Source: an uncultured Alphaproteobacteria bacterium
Lineage (GTDB): Bacteria; Pseudomonadota; Alphaproteobacteria; MPNO01; UBA2964
DNA length: 64,000 bases
Assembly (NCBI GenBank): GCA_943787225.1
Contig: CALSLP010000001.1
Span: 682,001 to 746,000, forward strand
Direction: 5' to 3'
The position numbers and the translations under genes were made by a program. Position 1 is the stretch's first letter, and each line of letters starts with the position of its first letter. The notes beneath the pieces are model-generated. The model made no database searches, was not told where the DNA came from, and worked only from the letters and a program-made list of their open reading frames with translations. Of the stretch, positions 54,441 through 63,467 are shown piece after piece.

Positions 54441-55281
54441 ATGATGAAACTTCTTACAAAGATCACGGCTGTAACAGTCGCGGCGGGCTTCCTGGCCGCG
54501 TGCGGTACAGCGGACGTCGCCAACATGTCCGTCAAGGGCGGTGACTTCAACGAAGGGGCTGCGCGACGGTTACGTAAAACTCGCGAACTCCGAATATGAC
54601 CAGACCGACCTCGGCTCAGGCGATGACTTCTCCAGCCGCGCCAAGATGGCCGCTATGGGCAACGCCTCTGCGCCAGAGGGCATTTCCTCTCGCAAGCTGG
54701 TTGCGCCGCATAAGGGTCAGCTCACCGACGCCCGCGCCCGTTTGGTTTCCGCCCTCGGTAAGGGCGCTGCCAAAATTATCCCGGGTGATGCTTCCAAGGC
54801 TCAGACCAGCTTTGATTGCTGGATGGAACAGGCTGAAGAAAACATTCAGCCCGAAGACATTGCGGCTTGCCGTAACGCCTTCAACGTCGCGATGAAGAAT
54901 GTTGAAGCCGCTCTGGGACCAAAAAAGAAAGCCAAGAAAAAGAAGAAGGGTCCTCAGACAACCCGCTATGTTGTCTATTTCGACTTCAACAGCCACCAGC
55001 TGAACAAGGCTGGCCAAAACGCCGTTGATTTCGTCATTGGTGAAGTCAAAAAGAAAGCCAAGATCGCGGTCACCGGTTATGCAGATCGTGCAGGTAATGC
55101 CGATTATAACAGCATCCTGGCCACCAAACGCGCTAATCGCGTGGTTGCAGCATTTGACAAAGCGGGCCTCAAGAACCCCCTTTCCGTTGCTGTCTTCGGT
55201 GAAAAATCTCCTGCAGTGAATACTGCCGACGGCAAAGCTGAACGGCTGAACCGCCGCGTGGAAATTCACGTCACGCAGTAA
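54441..55281 (+). pseudogene. OmpA-family lipoprotein, one frameshift
   Basis: The start MMKLLTKITAVTVAAGFLAAC is a lipoprotein signal ending at a lipobox cysteine. The mature part continues VANMSVKGGDFNEG and then LRDGYVKLANSEYDQTDLGSG in another frame. The shift is at GAAGGGGCTG near 54555, where one G fewer joins them. The C-terminal domain is a peptidoglycan-binding OmpA-like fold (RYVVYFDFNSHQLNKAGQNAVDFVI, ADRAGNADYNSILATKRANRV, RRVEIHVTQ), preceded by a Lys-rich linker. It probably anchors the envelope. The homopolymer location suggests a read error. Confidence 0.85.
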
Positions 55282-55319
55282 AGCCAATAACATTACCTGG
55301 TTCGCCAGGTTGTTATGAG

Positions 55320-55348
55320 AACGGCGGTCCCTCGGGGCCGCCGTTTTT
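55320..55348 (+). terminator. Rho-independent terminator after the OmpA-like gene
   Basis: AACGGCGG (55320-55327) pairs with CCGCCGTT (55338-55345) and is followed by T's. It lies about 40 bases after the stop. Confidence 0.85.
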
Positions 55349-55407
55349 GATTCAAGGGCTTTTCAAATGCCAACAAACAACAAAGTGTGCAGAGAAATAA
55401 ATATAGT

Positions 55408-55505
55408 CGTCACCCCGCACTTGATGCGGGGTCCAGACAGGATGCTTTCCGATACGGACGCTTCGCCAGCAGTTTAGCCGGATCCCGGATCAGGTCCGGG
55501 ATGAC
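55408..55505. repeat. Dispersed intergenic palindromic repeat, copy 2
   Basis: The element opens CGTCACCCCGCACTTGATGC with a CCCCGCA/TGCGGGG stem and closes with a second stem GGATCCCGGA/TCCGGGATGAC. The middle part (about 40 bases) is unlike the other copies. It lies between the OmpA-like gene and the dioxygenase beta-subunit gene. Confidence 0.8.
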
Positions 55506-55540
55506 AATTCTGAACATAAATGAAACAACGGCGAAAACGG

Positions 55541-56362
55541 TCAGGCGACGGCCATTTCTACGACTGCCCCGCCAATCGCAAAGGATGGCAGCGCTGTATA
55601 GAAATCCAGTTTTCCGCCACTGCCCTCACAGGCGCCCGCCACTGCAATCCAGCTGCGGATCTCATGCCCGCCGGGCCCGCCATCGCGTTCAATCTCGGCA
55701 TCCGAATAGCGGGTCAGGTCCTCGCGCCGATTGGCAACCATCGCCTCAAGAAAGTCCTTATCCCAATCGACAGCCACCTTTCCCGAGAGAGGCGCCGCCG
55801 GCCAGTGCGACAGCCCACCGGTCCCCAGCAAACCAATCCGCTGCGACTGTTTATCAATCGCGCGGCGCAACGCGCGGCCTAGCTCATAGGACCGACCCAA
55901 TTTGGGATAAGGCGGGAACATGCAGTTAACAATGAAAGGGATCACCGGCACGTCATAGGCCGGGGTGAGGAAATGCAGCGGCACCATAAAACCATGATCC
56001 AGTGCGAGTTCACCCGAATAAGCGAGATCAATCGTTTCCATCACCTCATCGGCAATCGATGCGGCAAGGTCTGGTACACCAGGTATGATCGTTTTCGGAA
56101 TCTTGAGAAAATGCTCGTCTTCCGTCGGCCCCGGAAAGGAGTCTCCCAACCCAATGATAAAGGCCGGCATGTTGTCCATATAAAGGTTCTGAATATGGTC
56201 GCTGGAGATCATGACCAGCGCATCGAGATTGGCAGCCTCCATGCGTTGATGCAGCCGTTCCCACCCTTCAAAAAACGGCGTGACTTCTTCTGGCGGTGCA
56301 GTGTCGCGGCGCGCCGTGATCCCTGGCCCATGGTTGGTGGCGGCAGCAAAGACCAGCGGCAT
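55541..56362 (-). CDS. Class III extradiol dioxygenase beta subunit (LigB-like)
   Basis: LigB-type subunits hold the non-heme iron of protocatechuate 4,5-dioxygenase and related ring-cleaving enzymes. The 273-residue product begins LVFAAATNHGPGI with the first iron-ligand histidine. It has VMISSDHIQNLYMDNMPAF and the catalytic-type GLLGTGGLSHWPAAPLSG, and ends with GHEIRSWIAVAGACEG. The stop of the alpha-subunit gene overlaps its start (ATGA). The substrate could be protocatechuate, gallate or another catechol; residues seen here do not decide. Confidence 0.88.
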   Translation of the reverse strand: MPLVFAAATNHGPGITARRDTAPPEEVTPFFEGWERLHQRMEAANLDALVMISSDHIQNLYMDNMPAFIIGLGDSFPGPTEDEHFLKIPKTIIPGVPDLAASIADEVMETIDLAYSGELALDHGFMVPLHFLTPAYDVPVIPFIVNCMFPPYPKLGRSYELGRALRRAIDKQSQRIGLLGTGGLSHWPAAPLSGKVAVDWDKDFLEAMVANRREDLTRYSDAEIERDGGPGGHEIRSWIAVAGACEGSGGKLDFYTALPSFAIGGAVVEMAVA

Positions 56363-56638
56363 CAGCTTTCCCTTTCGCGTAACGGGCCCGGAGTCTCCAT
56401 ACCCTTTATATAATCCGGCCAGGCGATGTTCTCGCGCCCCGCGAACGGCGCAAGCAATTGCGGCTGCACACCCATCTCAAAGAGCGCACCAACATTCATC
56501 GTCTCAATATAATCCTGCTCCTCAAGCGTCAGCTTGTACTCGGCAAACAAAGCCGCTCGATCCGCGCCATAGCGGTCATACACCGCCGGGCCGCGTGTTC
56601 ATATGAAAGATCAGCTTCTGGACGTTATAGGCCTGCAT
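56362..56638 (-). pseudogene. Extradiol dioxygenase alpha subunit (LigA-like), one frameshift
   Basis: The small helical subunit shields the active site of LigAB-type dioxygenases. The start is ATG 56638, giving QAYNVQKLIFHMNTR. The rest is VYDRYGADRAALFAEYKLTLEEQDYIETMNVGALFEMGVQPQLLAPFAG. The two are joined only if one C is removed from the CCC run near 56588-56590. The repaired length is about 91 residues, normal for a short LigA. The run location suggests a read error; the gene is coupled to the beta subunit. Confidence 0.82.
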
Positions 56639-56678
56639 CGGGATTAGGGGTCTCACTCACCGTTATTTGTCGAGGCTA

Positions 56679-57746
56679 TTATGCCGCCTCCAGAGGCGCA
56701 TGCAGCACGGTGCCTTCTTCAAGGATTCCGCCGCTGAGATCACGAGCGATATCTTCATGGACTGGACGCGCCCCGTCATAGCTGAGCCATAATCGTAACA
56801 AATGACGTTTGCGGTCAGGCTCCGACCAATCTTCATAGCGGGTGCGGGAATGCAACGTGACGTAGTTGTGCACGAAGGACATATCCCCCGGTTCAAAATC
56901 GACATCCATCGCGATTTCGGCAGCGATCTCGTTATAGGTCTTAATCGCTTCTTTCTGTCCGGGTGTCAGATCAGGCACCCCCGGCATACCCTGCGACCGT
57001 GCCAGCGTGCTGCTGGCACCGCGCGCCGCAAAATAGCCATCGGTCACACTAAATACCGGCTGGCGGGTCCAGGGATCAGTCTCACCCGGCGGCATCTCGC
57101 CGCGCCGCGACCGGTAAAACCGGAACGCCAATTCCTCGACCAATTCAGGCGCCCGTTTCAGCATTTCATTGTGCACCGTCACCGAACTACACATCCGATG
57201 TTGCCCGCCTGACTTTGCGGTCCTGATGACGCTTAAGCCAAAGATGTCGCAGCTATCAGCATGGAAGCCTAGTTTCGAGGCCGAGTTATAGCCTCGCCCG
57301 GTCGCAGAGGTAATTTCCTCGCCAAGGTCTTTGACATGGCCCAACAAATGTCCTTTAGCGTTCTGTGAAACTGCCCGCCCGAAATGACGCCCGACCCCCC
57401 AAAATGCTGCCGCCATCTGATAAAGAGAACGACCCTCGGTCGGTAGACCACGCAAAAACACAAAGCCCCGCCCCTTAATCACCTCTTCGCGAAGATCTTC
57501 CAACACAGGCCCAAAGACCGGCAAATTAAAATCCTCTCGCTGGATATCCTGAAGATCGGGAGATTGTTTCTCGACCTGCTCAACAGCATCGAGAACATCC
57601 GTAATTTCGGGACCGGACAGCCGATAGAGATAGGCCTGACTCGCCTCGAGCTCTTCCCGCGTCCAGCCAGACGGGTCTGTGATTGGCTCCATGAGCGTCG
57701 TCGGTGTGTGATGTCGGCTGGTCGGCCGCCATGGGTTAACGGTCAT
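56679..57746 (-). CDS. TauD/TfdA-family Fe(II)/2-oxoglutarate dioxygenase-like protein
   Basis: The 355-residue protein has the iron site HxD in LGFHADSCDIFGL, the distal histidine in SFVHNYVTLHSRTRYED and the arginine that binds oxoglutarate in KRHLLRLWLSYDG. Its long N-terminus (WTREELEASQAYLYRLS, then RGFVFLRGLPTEGRSLYQMAAAFWGVGRHFG) matches the gamma-butyrobetaine/taurine-type cluster. GGAG precedes ATG 57746. It lies just upstream of the ligA-ligB-like genes with 40 bases between, so it may be part of the same pathway. The substrate is unknown. Confidence 0.87.
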   Translation of the reverse strand: MTVNPWRPTSRHHTPTTLMEPITDPSGWTREELEASQAYLYRLSGPEITDVLDAVEQVEKQSPDLQDIQREDFNLPVFGPVLEDLREEVIKGRGFVFLRGLPTEGRSLYQMAAAFWGVGRHFGRAVSQNAKGHLLGHVKDLGEEITSATGRGYNSASKLGFHADSCDIFGLSVIRTAKSGGQHRMCSSVTVHNEMLKRAPELVEELAFRFYRSRRGEMPPGETDPWTRQPVFSVTDGYFAARGASSTLARSQGMPGVPDLTPGQKEAIKTYNEIAAEIAMDVDFEPGDMSFVHNYVTLHSRTRYEDWSEPDRKRHLLRLWLSYDGARPVHEDIARDLSGGILEEGTVLHAPLEAA

Positions 57747-57849
57747 CGAAATTCTCCGGGTCGCTTTGGTTTAGTTATGTTGGTGGAGAGTTTAGCGGGA
57801 TTGGACCCTGCCCGGTAGAGCATCATGAAAAATAGCGAATGATGATCCC

Positions 57850-57907
57850 CGTCATTGCCGGACTTGATCCGGCAATCCAGAATCAAACAGACAAGTCCTG
57901 GATGACG
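57850..57907. repeat. Dispersed intergenic palindromic repeat, copy 3
   Basis: The element opens CGTCATTGCCGGACTTGATC with the stem TTGCCGGA/TCCGGCAA and ends TCCTGGATGACG. It forms a tandem pair with the next copy, both between the TauD-family gene and the DUF1223 gene. Confidence 0.8.
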
Positions 57908-57955
57908 ACCGAGAGTGATTGCAAAACTTGGTAAAAAATCAACAACCGCCCAAGC

Positions 57956-58010
57956 CGTCACCCCGGACTTGATCCGGGGTCCATGCTGACCGCCACACCG
58001 GCGCGGGACG
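57956..58010. repeat. Dispersed intergenic palindromic repeat, copy 4
   Basis: The element opens CGTCACCCCGGACTTGATCC with the stem CCCCGGA/TCCGGGG and ends GCGCGGGACG. Its opening part is almost the same as copy 1 at 30185. Confidence 0.8.
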
Positions 58011-58035
58011 ACCAAATTTGAGGAGACGGTGCGGT

Positions 58036-58785
58036 CTACTTCGCCGCCAGATCAAACGCCGTTGACCCGAGGATAGGGCCGCCAAGCTCGTTCTGAACGA
58101 CAATGGCGCAGCCATCCTGCTTGTCGAAGCCCATCATCTTGATCGGCACTTTGATCTTCATCTCTTCGCCGTTCCATTCGCCAATCCGGCGATGGGCGCG
58201 CACGATATTGGCATTGGCCAGCCTCACGCCTTCATTCTCGCCCCGACGAATGCTGGTCATATGCTCTTTGTCATAGGCAAACAACCAGATGGTTGCCGGT
58301 TGATCCGGTTTCGGACCCGCCGCTATCGTGACCAAGGCGGTGTCCTTATCGGGATGGGATATTGTGACCGGAACGCGCGGCGCTTTGCGCGCCTGTTCAA
58401 TCGCCCGCAGGATTTTGCCGCGCCCGGAGCCGACGCTCTGATGCGTGCCGCTGACCACCATCTGCGGCGTATAGATATAGCGGAGCTTGAAGGTGCTGCC
58501 ATAGTTGCGCTGACGGCTGGTCGATTCCTTGCTCGAATAAGGATCTTTCCAGCCGAGGTAATTCCAGTAATCAACATGGAAGGATAAGGCGAGCACATCA
58601 TCGCGCTTGGCCAACTCACCGAGAAAACGGTCAGCCGGCGGACAGGATGAACAGCCCTGAGAGGTAAACAATTCAACCACGACCTTATCGCCAGCGGCAT
58701 GCGCAGCACCGGCGAAAAGGGTTCCAAAGCTCGTAGCAGTCGCGACGACCGCAACGAGGACAAAACTTCTAAATGTATAAGTCAT
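58036..58785 (-). CDS. DUF1223 periplasmic thioredoxin-like protein
   Basis: The 249-residue protein has a Sec signal (about 30 residues ending AGAAHAAG) and the DUF1223 pattern VVELFTSQGCSSCPPADRFLGEL with a CSSC redox-type motif. LSFHVDYWNYLGWKDPYSSKESTSRQRNY and YTPQMVVSGTHQSVGSG follow. The fold is thioredoxin-like. The family is common in alphaproteobacteria, but its function is not established. It stands alone between the repeat pair and acnA. Confidence 0.9.
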   Translation of the reverse strand: MTYTFRSFVLVAVVATATSFGTLFAGAAHAAGDKVVVELFTSQGCSSCPPADRFLGELAKRDDVLALSFHVDYWNYLGWKDPYSSKESTSRQRNYGSTFKLRYIYTPQMVVSGTHQSVGSGRGKILRAIEQARKAPRVPVTISHPDKDTALVTIAAGPKPDQPATIWLFAYDKEHMTSIRRGENEGVRLANANIVRAHRRIGEWNGEEMKIKVPIKMMGFDKQDGCAIVVQNELGGPILGSTAFDLAAK

Positions 58786-58885
58786 GCCGGAAAGTTAGGG
58801 ATCGGTTGCTTTGAGCGCGAATCAACAATCAGTGATGTTGTCGTTAGCGCCGCCGCGAAAAACCGATCCCCAATTTTATACCGCC

Positions 58886-61570
58886 TTACGCGGCCTCTTC
58901 TGCGATGTTGCGCAGAACATACTGCAGGATGCCGCCATGGCGGTAATATTCGACTTCATCCAGCGTATCGATCCGGCATTTGGTGACAATCTCCTCGACC
59001 GACCCATCGGCGCGGGTGATCTTCACCGGCACATCCATCGCCGGCGTGATCCCACCGGCAATACCGGTAATGTCGAAGATTTCCGTACCATCGAGATTAA
59101 GGGTCTTACGGCTTTGGCCATCCTTGAACTCTAGCGGCATGACACCCATCCCGATCAGGTTCGAGCGATGAATACGCTCAAAGCTCTCAACAATGGCCGC
59201 CTGGATGCCGAGCAAATTCGGCCCCTTGGCTGCCCAGTCCCGCGACGAGCCCATGCCGTAATCCTTACCGGCGATGACGACCAGCGGGATACCATCCTGC
59301 TGATACAGCTTCGATGCTTCATAAACCGACATCTCTTTACCATCCGGCAGATGCTTGGTGAACCCGCCTTCGGTGCCCGGCACCATCTCGTTGCGGATAC
59401 GGATATTGGCGAAGGTGCCCCGTGTCATGACTTCAAAATTACCGCGACGCGCGCCGTAGGAATTGAAATCTTCCGGGCGAATCTGGCGTTCAAGCAGGAA
59501 GCCACCCGCCGGGCTGGTTTTCGGGAACCCACCTGCTGGTGAGATATGATCCGTCGTGACCGAGTCACCCATCTTGAGCAGAACGCGGGCACCCGTAATG
59601 TCTTTCAACGCGGCAGGCTCTGGCTCCATCCCTTCAAAGAAGGGCGGATACTGAACATAGGTCGAGCCATCATTCCAGGCATAGGTCTCACCCTGCGGCA
59701 CCGCCATATTGTTCCAGGCATCCGAGCCATCACCGATATTGTCGTAGCGGGCGCGGAACATTTCCGGCGTGATGCAGGCGCGAATCGTGTCCTGGATCTC
59801 CTTATTGCTCGGCCAGATATCCTTGAGATAAACCGGGTTGCCATCAGCATCGTCACCCAGCGAATCGGTCGTCAGGTTGATATGCAGCGATCCGGCCAGC
59901 GCGTAGGCAACGACCAGCGGCGGTGAGGCGAGATAGTTGGCCTTGACCTGCTGATGAACGCGGCCTTCAAAGTTGCGGTTACCCGAAAGCACCGCACCGG
60001 CAACGAGATTGCCCTCATCAATGGCGTCAGCAACCGGACCAATCAGCGGACCAGAGTTACCGATACAGGTGGTGCAGCCATAGCCCACAACATCAAAGCC
60101 GAGCGTGTTCAGATCATCCTGCAAACCAGCGGCTTCAAGATAGTCCGAGACCACCTGGCTACCAGGCGCCAGTGAGGTTTTGACCCACGGCTTGACCGTC
60201 ATCCCCTTGGCCGCCGCATTGCGGGCCAGCAATCCGGCCGCCATCAGCACAGACGGGTTCGAAGTGTTGGTGCAGCTGGTGATCGCCGCGATGGCGACAT
60301 GGCCGTCTTTCATTGTGTAGTCTTCACCGGGGACCGCGACTTCGCCCTTACTGGCATCCCAGCTCGGCAATTCGCTGGCGAAGTTTTCCGGCATGGCAGA
60401 CAACGCGACACGATCCTGAGGACGACGCGGCCCGGCAAGGCAAGGCTCAACGGTAGAGATATCAAGCTCCAGCGTGTCCGTGAAGATAGGATCAGGCGAG
60501 CTGGCATCGCGCCACATGCCCTGTTCTTTGGCATAGGCCTCAACCAGAGCGACCTGATCGGCGTCGCGGCCCGTCGCGTTGAGGAAGTGGATCGTTTCCG
60601 AATCGATTGGGAAGAAACCACAGGTCGCGCCATATTCCGGCGCCATATTACCAATCGTTGCGCGATCCGGCAGGCTGAGATTGTCGACACCGGGACCGTA
60701 GAATTCAACGAACTTGGAGACCACACCCTTGGCGCGCAGCATCTGAGTGACCGTCAAAACCAGATCGGTCGCCGTTGTGCCTTCTTTCATCGCACCAGTC
60801 AGTTTGAAACCGATCACTTCCGGCAACAGCATTGAGATCGGCTGGCCGAGCATCGCGGCTTCCGCCTCGATGCCACCGCAACCCCAGCCAAGAACCGCAA
60901 GGCCGTTGACCATCGTGGTGTGACTGTCCGTGCCAACCAGCGTGTCGGGGTAAGCGATGGTTTTGCCGTCTTCTTCCGTCGTCCACACCGTCTTGGCGAG
61001 ATACTCAAGATTGACCTGATGACAAATCCCCATACCGGGCGGAACCACACGGAAGTTTGAAAAGGCACCCTGGCCCCAGCGCAGAAACTCATAGCGTTCC
61101 TGGTTGCGCGAAAACTCCAGATCAACGTTTTGCTTAAAAGCATCCGGCGTGCCGAAATTATCGATCATCACCGAGTGATCGATCACCAGATCAACCGGGC
61201 AGAGCGGGTTGATCTTCTGAACATCACCACCGATTTTGACCATGGCTTCACGCATCGCCGCCAGATCAACAACGGCCGGAACGCCGGTCAGATCCTGCAG
61301 CAACACCCGCGCCGGACGGAAAGCGATCTCGTCGTCAGCGTTCGGCTTGCCATCCCAGGAGGCGGCGGCCTTAATGTCATCGGTCGTAACCGAGCGGCCA
61401 TCTTCATAGCGTAGCAGGTTTTCCAGCAGGACTTTCATCGAATAAGGCAGGCGCGTAATGCTGCCGACACCCTTTTCCTCAGCCGCCTTCAGGCTGAAAT
61501 AGTCAAAATTCTTGCCATTTACGGAAAGCGTACGACGCACGCCTAAGCTATCATTGCCGGTAACACCCAC
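58886..61570 (-). CDS. acnA: Aconitate hydratase A
   Basis: Aconitase interconverts citrate and isocitrate in the TCA cycle. At 894 residues it has the AcnA/IRP length. Signatures are [23 protein letters not shown], the 4Fe-4S cysteines in [13 protein letters not shown] and [17 protein letters not shown], and the swivelling-domain [19 protein letters not shown]. The start is GTG 61570, preceded by AAGGAG. A small inverted-repeat cluster lies 65-100 bases upstream. The frame is intact over 2.7 kb. Confidence 0.97.
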   Translation of the reverse strand: MGVTGNDSLGVRRTLSVNGKNFDYFSLKAAEEKGVGSITRLPYSMKVLLENLLRYEDGRSVTTDDIKAAASWDGKPNADDEIAFRPARVLLQDLTGVPAVVDLAAMREAMVKIGGDVQKINPLCPVDLVIDHSVMIDNFGTPDAFKQNVDLEFSRNQERYEFLRWGQGAFSNFRVVPPGMGICHQVNLEYLAKTVWTTEEDGKTIAYPDTLVGTDSHTTMVNGLAVLGWGCGGIEAEAAMLGQPISMLLPEVIGFKLTGAMKEGTTATDLVLTVTQMLRAKGVVSKFVEFYGPGVDNLSLPDRATIGNMAPEYGATCGFFPIDSETIHFLNATGRDADQVALVEAYAKEQGMWRDASSPDPIFTDTLELDISTVEPCLAGPRRPQDRVALSAMPENFASELPSWDASKGEVAVPGEDYTMKDGHVAIAAITSCTNTSNPSVLMAAGLLARNAAAKGMTVKPWVKTSLAPGSQVVSDYLEAAGLQDDLNTLGFDVVGYGCTTCIGNSGPLIGPVADAIDEGNLVAGAVLSGNRNFEGRVHQQVKANYLASPPLVVAYALAGSLHINLTTDSLGDDADGNPVYLKDIWPSNKEIQDTIRACITPEMFRARYDNIGDGSDAWNNMAVPQGETYAWNDGSTYVQYPPFFEGMEPEPAALKDITGARVLLKMGDSVTTDHISPAGGFPKTSPAGGFLLERQIRPEDFNSYGARRGNFEVMTRGTFANIRIRNEMVPGTEGGFTKHLPDGKEMSVYEASKLYQQDGIPLVVIAGKDYGMGSSRDWAAKGPNLLGIQAAIVESFERIHRSNLIGMGVMPLEFKDGQSRKTLNLDGTEIFDITGIAGGITPAMDVPVKITRADGSVEEIVTKCRIDTLDEVEYYRHGGILQYVLRNIAEEAA

Positions 61571-61634
61571 GGCTATCTCCTTATATTATTAGGTTTTGGA
61601 CCTGATTTTCGAATGTGGCGCGAAAATAACGCTA

Positions 61635-61666
61635 AAACACAGTGTTTCTCAAGGTAAACGTTACCT
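61635..61666. promoter_or_regulatory. Two small dyads upstream of acnA
   Basis: AAACAC-A-GTGTTT (61635-61647) and AGGTAA-ACG-TTACCT (61652-61666) are perfect 6-base dyads, 65-96 bases before the acnA start. They may be operators for acnA or lie in its promoter region. No regulator can be named. Confidence 0.4.
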
Positions 61667-61760
61667 GCAGACTAAGCAAATCGCCCGAATATAAGGTTAA
61701 TTACCACAAAATTGCCTTATTTCAGCCCTTGGTTCTACAAAATAACATCCCATCTTAATA

Positions 61761-61868
61761 GTCCTAGCCCCCAACGGGGCACCCCTCCCCCCGGGTGTCC
61801 CACCAGCCCTCCCATAGGGCTGGTCTCCCCTTAAGGCCGTCGGGTTCCCCCCCGACGGCCCTTTTTTT
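61761..61868 (+). ncRNA. Candidate small RNA: three hairpins with C-rich anti-Shine-Dalgarno loops and U7 terminator
   Basis: The 415-base gap between divergent acnA and ccmA contains no gene. Instead it holds three tandem stems on the plus strand. Stem 1 pairs 61776-61784 with 61793-61801 (9 pairs, one G-U) around the loop CUCCCCCC. Stem 2 pairs 61802-61809 with 61817-61824 (8 pairs) around UCCCAUA. A linker CUCCCCUUAA follows. Stem 3 pairs 61835-61844 with 61851-61860 (10 pairs) around UUCCCC and is followed by C and seven U's. No plus-strand gene lies upstream for this terminator to serve, so an independent transcript is likely. The 5' end is not known; homology to described alphaproteobacterial sRNAs is untested. 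Confidence 0.65.
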
Positions 61869-61985
61869 GCTAAGATATCAACGAGACGACAGAGTGGCTT
61901 TATCACGGCCCCTTTAATAAGGTAGCGCGCGACTGCCTATGGTTAGGAGCGACCAGGGGCAGAAAGTACGACAAGCAAGGTAGCA

Positions 61986-62633
61986 ATGCGGTTTTTCGGG
62001 GAAAACCTGTCCTGTGTGCGCGGCGAACGCCTGGTCTTTAGCGGGCTGGAATTCGCCATCGACCCCGGAACGGCCTTGGTCCTAACCGGCAGCAACGGCT
62101 CTGGCAAAACCAGCCTGCTGCGCGTCATGGCCAGTCTCACCCATCCAACCGCCGGGCACCTCGCCTGGCAGGATGGGCCGGTCGCCGACGACCCCGAACG
62201 TCATCACAACCGGCTGCATTATGTCGGACATCTCGACGCTCTCAAGCCCGTGTTATCAGTCCGCGAAAATCTCGAGACCTGGGCGCAGCTGCATGGCGGC
62301 ACCGATAAAAAAATCGCTTTAGCATTAAAAAAACTGAGGCTAGAGGGCTTTGAAAATATCCCCGGGCGCTATTTATCGGCTGGCCAAAGACGCCGCCTTT
62401 CTCTCGCACGGCTCGCCGCAAGCGACGCGCCACTCTGGCTCCTCGACGAACCAACCATCGCGCTTGATGCCGCATCGGTCGATGCCGTCCGCACTCTCAT
62501 CGCCGAGCATCGTACCGCAGGCGGGATGGCGGTGATCGCCACCAATGTCGATCTGGGGATCACCGAGACCACCACCCTCAACCTGCTCGACTTTGCCCCC
62601 GCCGAAGAAGATGTCTGGGAGGGCGTCACGTGA
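61986..62633 (+). CDS. ccmA: Heme exporter ATP-binding protein CcmA
   Basis: CcmA is the ATPase of the CcmABCD complex that releases holo-CcmE during cytochrome c maturation. The 215-residue protein has Walker A TGSNGSGKTSLLR, GYLSAGQRRR-type signature YLSAGQRRRLSLARL, Walker B LWLLDEPTIALD and the short CcmA length. AAGG precedes the ATG. The stop overlaps the ccmB start by 4 bases (GTGA). Confidence 0.94.
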   Translation: MRFFGENLSCVRGERLVFSGLEFAIDPGTALVLTGSNGSGKTSLLRVMASLTHPTAGHLAWQDGPVADDPERHHNRLHYVGHLDALKPVLSVRENLETWAQLHGGTDKKIALALKKLRLEGFENIPGRYLSAGQRRRLSLARLAASDAPLWLLDEPTIALDAASVDAVRTLIAEHRTAGGMAVIATNVDLGITETTTLNLLDFAPAEEDVWEGVT

Positions 62634-63295
62634 GCGCGCTCGTCCTGATCCTACGCCGCGAAATGCGGCTCGCCCTGCGCCAGATCGGCGATAGCGCGAT
62701 CATCGTCCTGTTTTTCGTTCTCGCCGCCGTGCTGTTCCCGTTTGGTGTCGGACCAGAGCCCAACATGCTCGCCCGCATGGCGCCGGGCGTCGTCTGGGTG
62801 ACCGCCTTGCTGGCCGCCATGCTGTCATTCGAACGCCTGTTCACACCGGATTTTGAAGATGGCAGCCTCGAGCAACTCGCCCTCGGCCCGGCCCCGCTGG
62901 AGATGGTCGCCCTGGCCAAGGCGGCAGCACATTGGCTCACAACCGGTTTGCCGCTGATGATTGCCGCGCCTTTGATTGCGGTACTCTACCGACTGCCGGA
63001 TTCGGGCTATGGCGCGCTAATGACCACGATGGCGCTCGGAACGCCAACAATCAGCCTGATTGGCACGGTAGGTGCCGCGCTCACACTGGGCTCACGGCGC
63101 GGCGGTGTTCTGCTGTCTTTACTGGTGATCCCGCTCATCGTGCCTGTGCTGATTTTTGGCACGGCGGCGATTGATGCCGCAATCGGTGGATTTCCAGTGC
63201 GTCAGCACCTTATGTTAATGGGTGGGTTTTTACTCGGCGCCCTTGTTTTAACACCGCTGGCGACGGCTGCGGCATTGCGCCAGGCGCTCGAATAG
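62630..63295 (+). CDS. ccmB: Heme exporter permease CcmB
   Basis: CcmB is the membrane partner of CcmA. The 221-residue product has six hydrophobic segments. Family signs are LRREMRLALRQIGDSA at the N-terminus, FPFGVGPEPNMLARMAPGVVWVTALLAAMLSFERLF and the FEDGSLEQLALGP loop. It starts with GTG inside the ccmA stop. ccmC follows after 172 bases. Confidence 0.94.
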   Translation: MSALVLILRREMRLALRQIGDSAIIVLFFVLAAVLFPFGVGPEPNMLARMAPGVVWVTALLAAMLSFERLFTPDFEDGSLEQLALGPAPLEMVALAKAAAHWLTTGLPLMIAAPLIAVLYRLPDSGYGALMTTMALGTPTISLIGTVGAALTLGSRRGGVLLSLLVIPLIVPVLIFGTAAIDAAIGGFPVRQHLMLMGGFLLGALVLTPLATAAALRQALE

Positions 63296-63467
63296 CCCGC
63301 AATACGCAGCTTCTTTGCATAAATAGCTGGAATCGCCGGAATAATATGGTTAACGAAACGTTCAACTCTATGTGTAACCTATAGTTTTGAACTTCACATA
63401 ACGCTGCCGAAACACCATATTCTCAGGTGCCGGGCATAAGACAGGGCAGATCTGCCAACAGGGGAAG

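Noticed and set aside
61697..61906. Minus-strand open frame across the acnA-ccmA gap
   Set aside because: Its Gly/Pro/Arg-rich content follows from the hairpins of the RNA candidate; no ribosome site or similarity.
63360..63400. Interleaved dyads GTTCAA/TTGAAC and TATGTG/CACATA before ccmC, resembling a pseudoknot
   Set aside because: The 12-base middle loop and 2-base last loop are hard to fit sterically, each stem has only 6 mostly A-U/G-U-rich pairs, and such dyads are expected by chance in AT-rich gaps.
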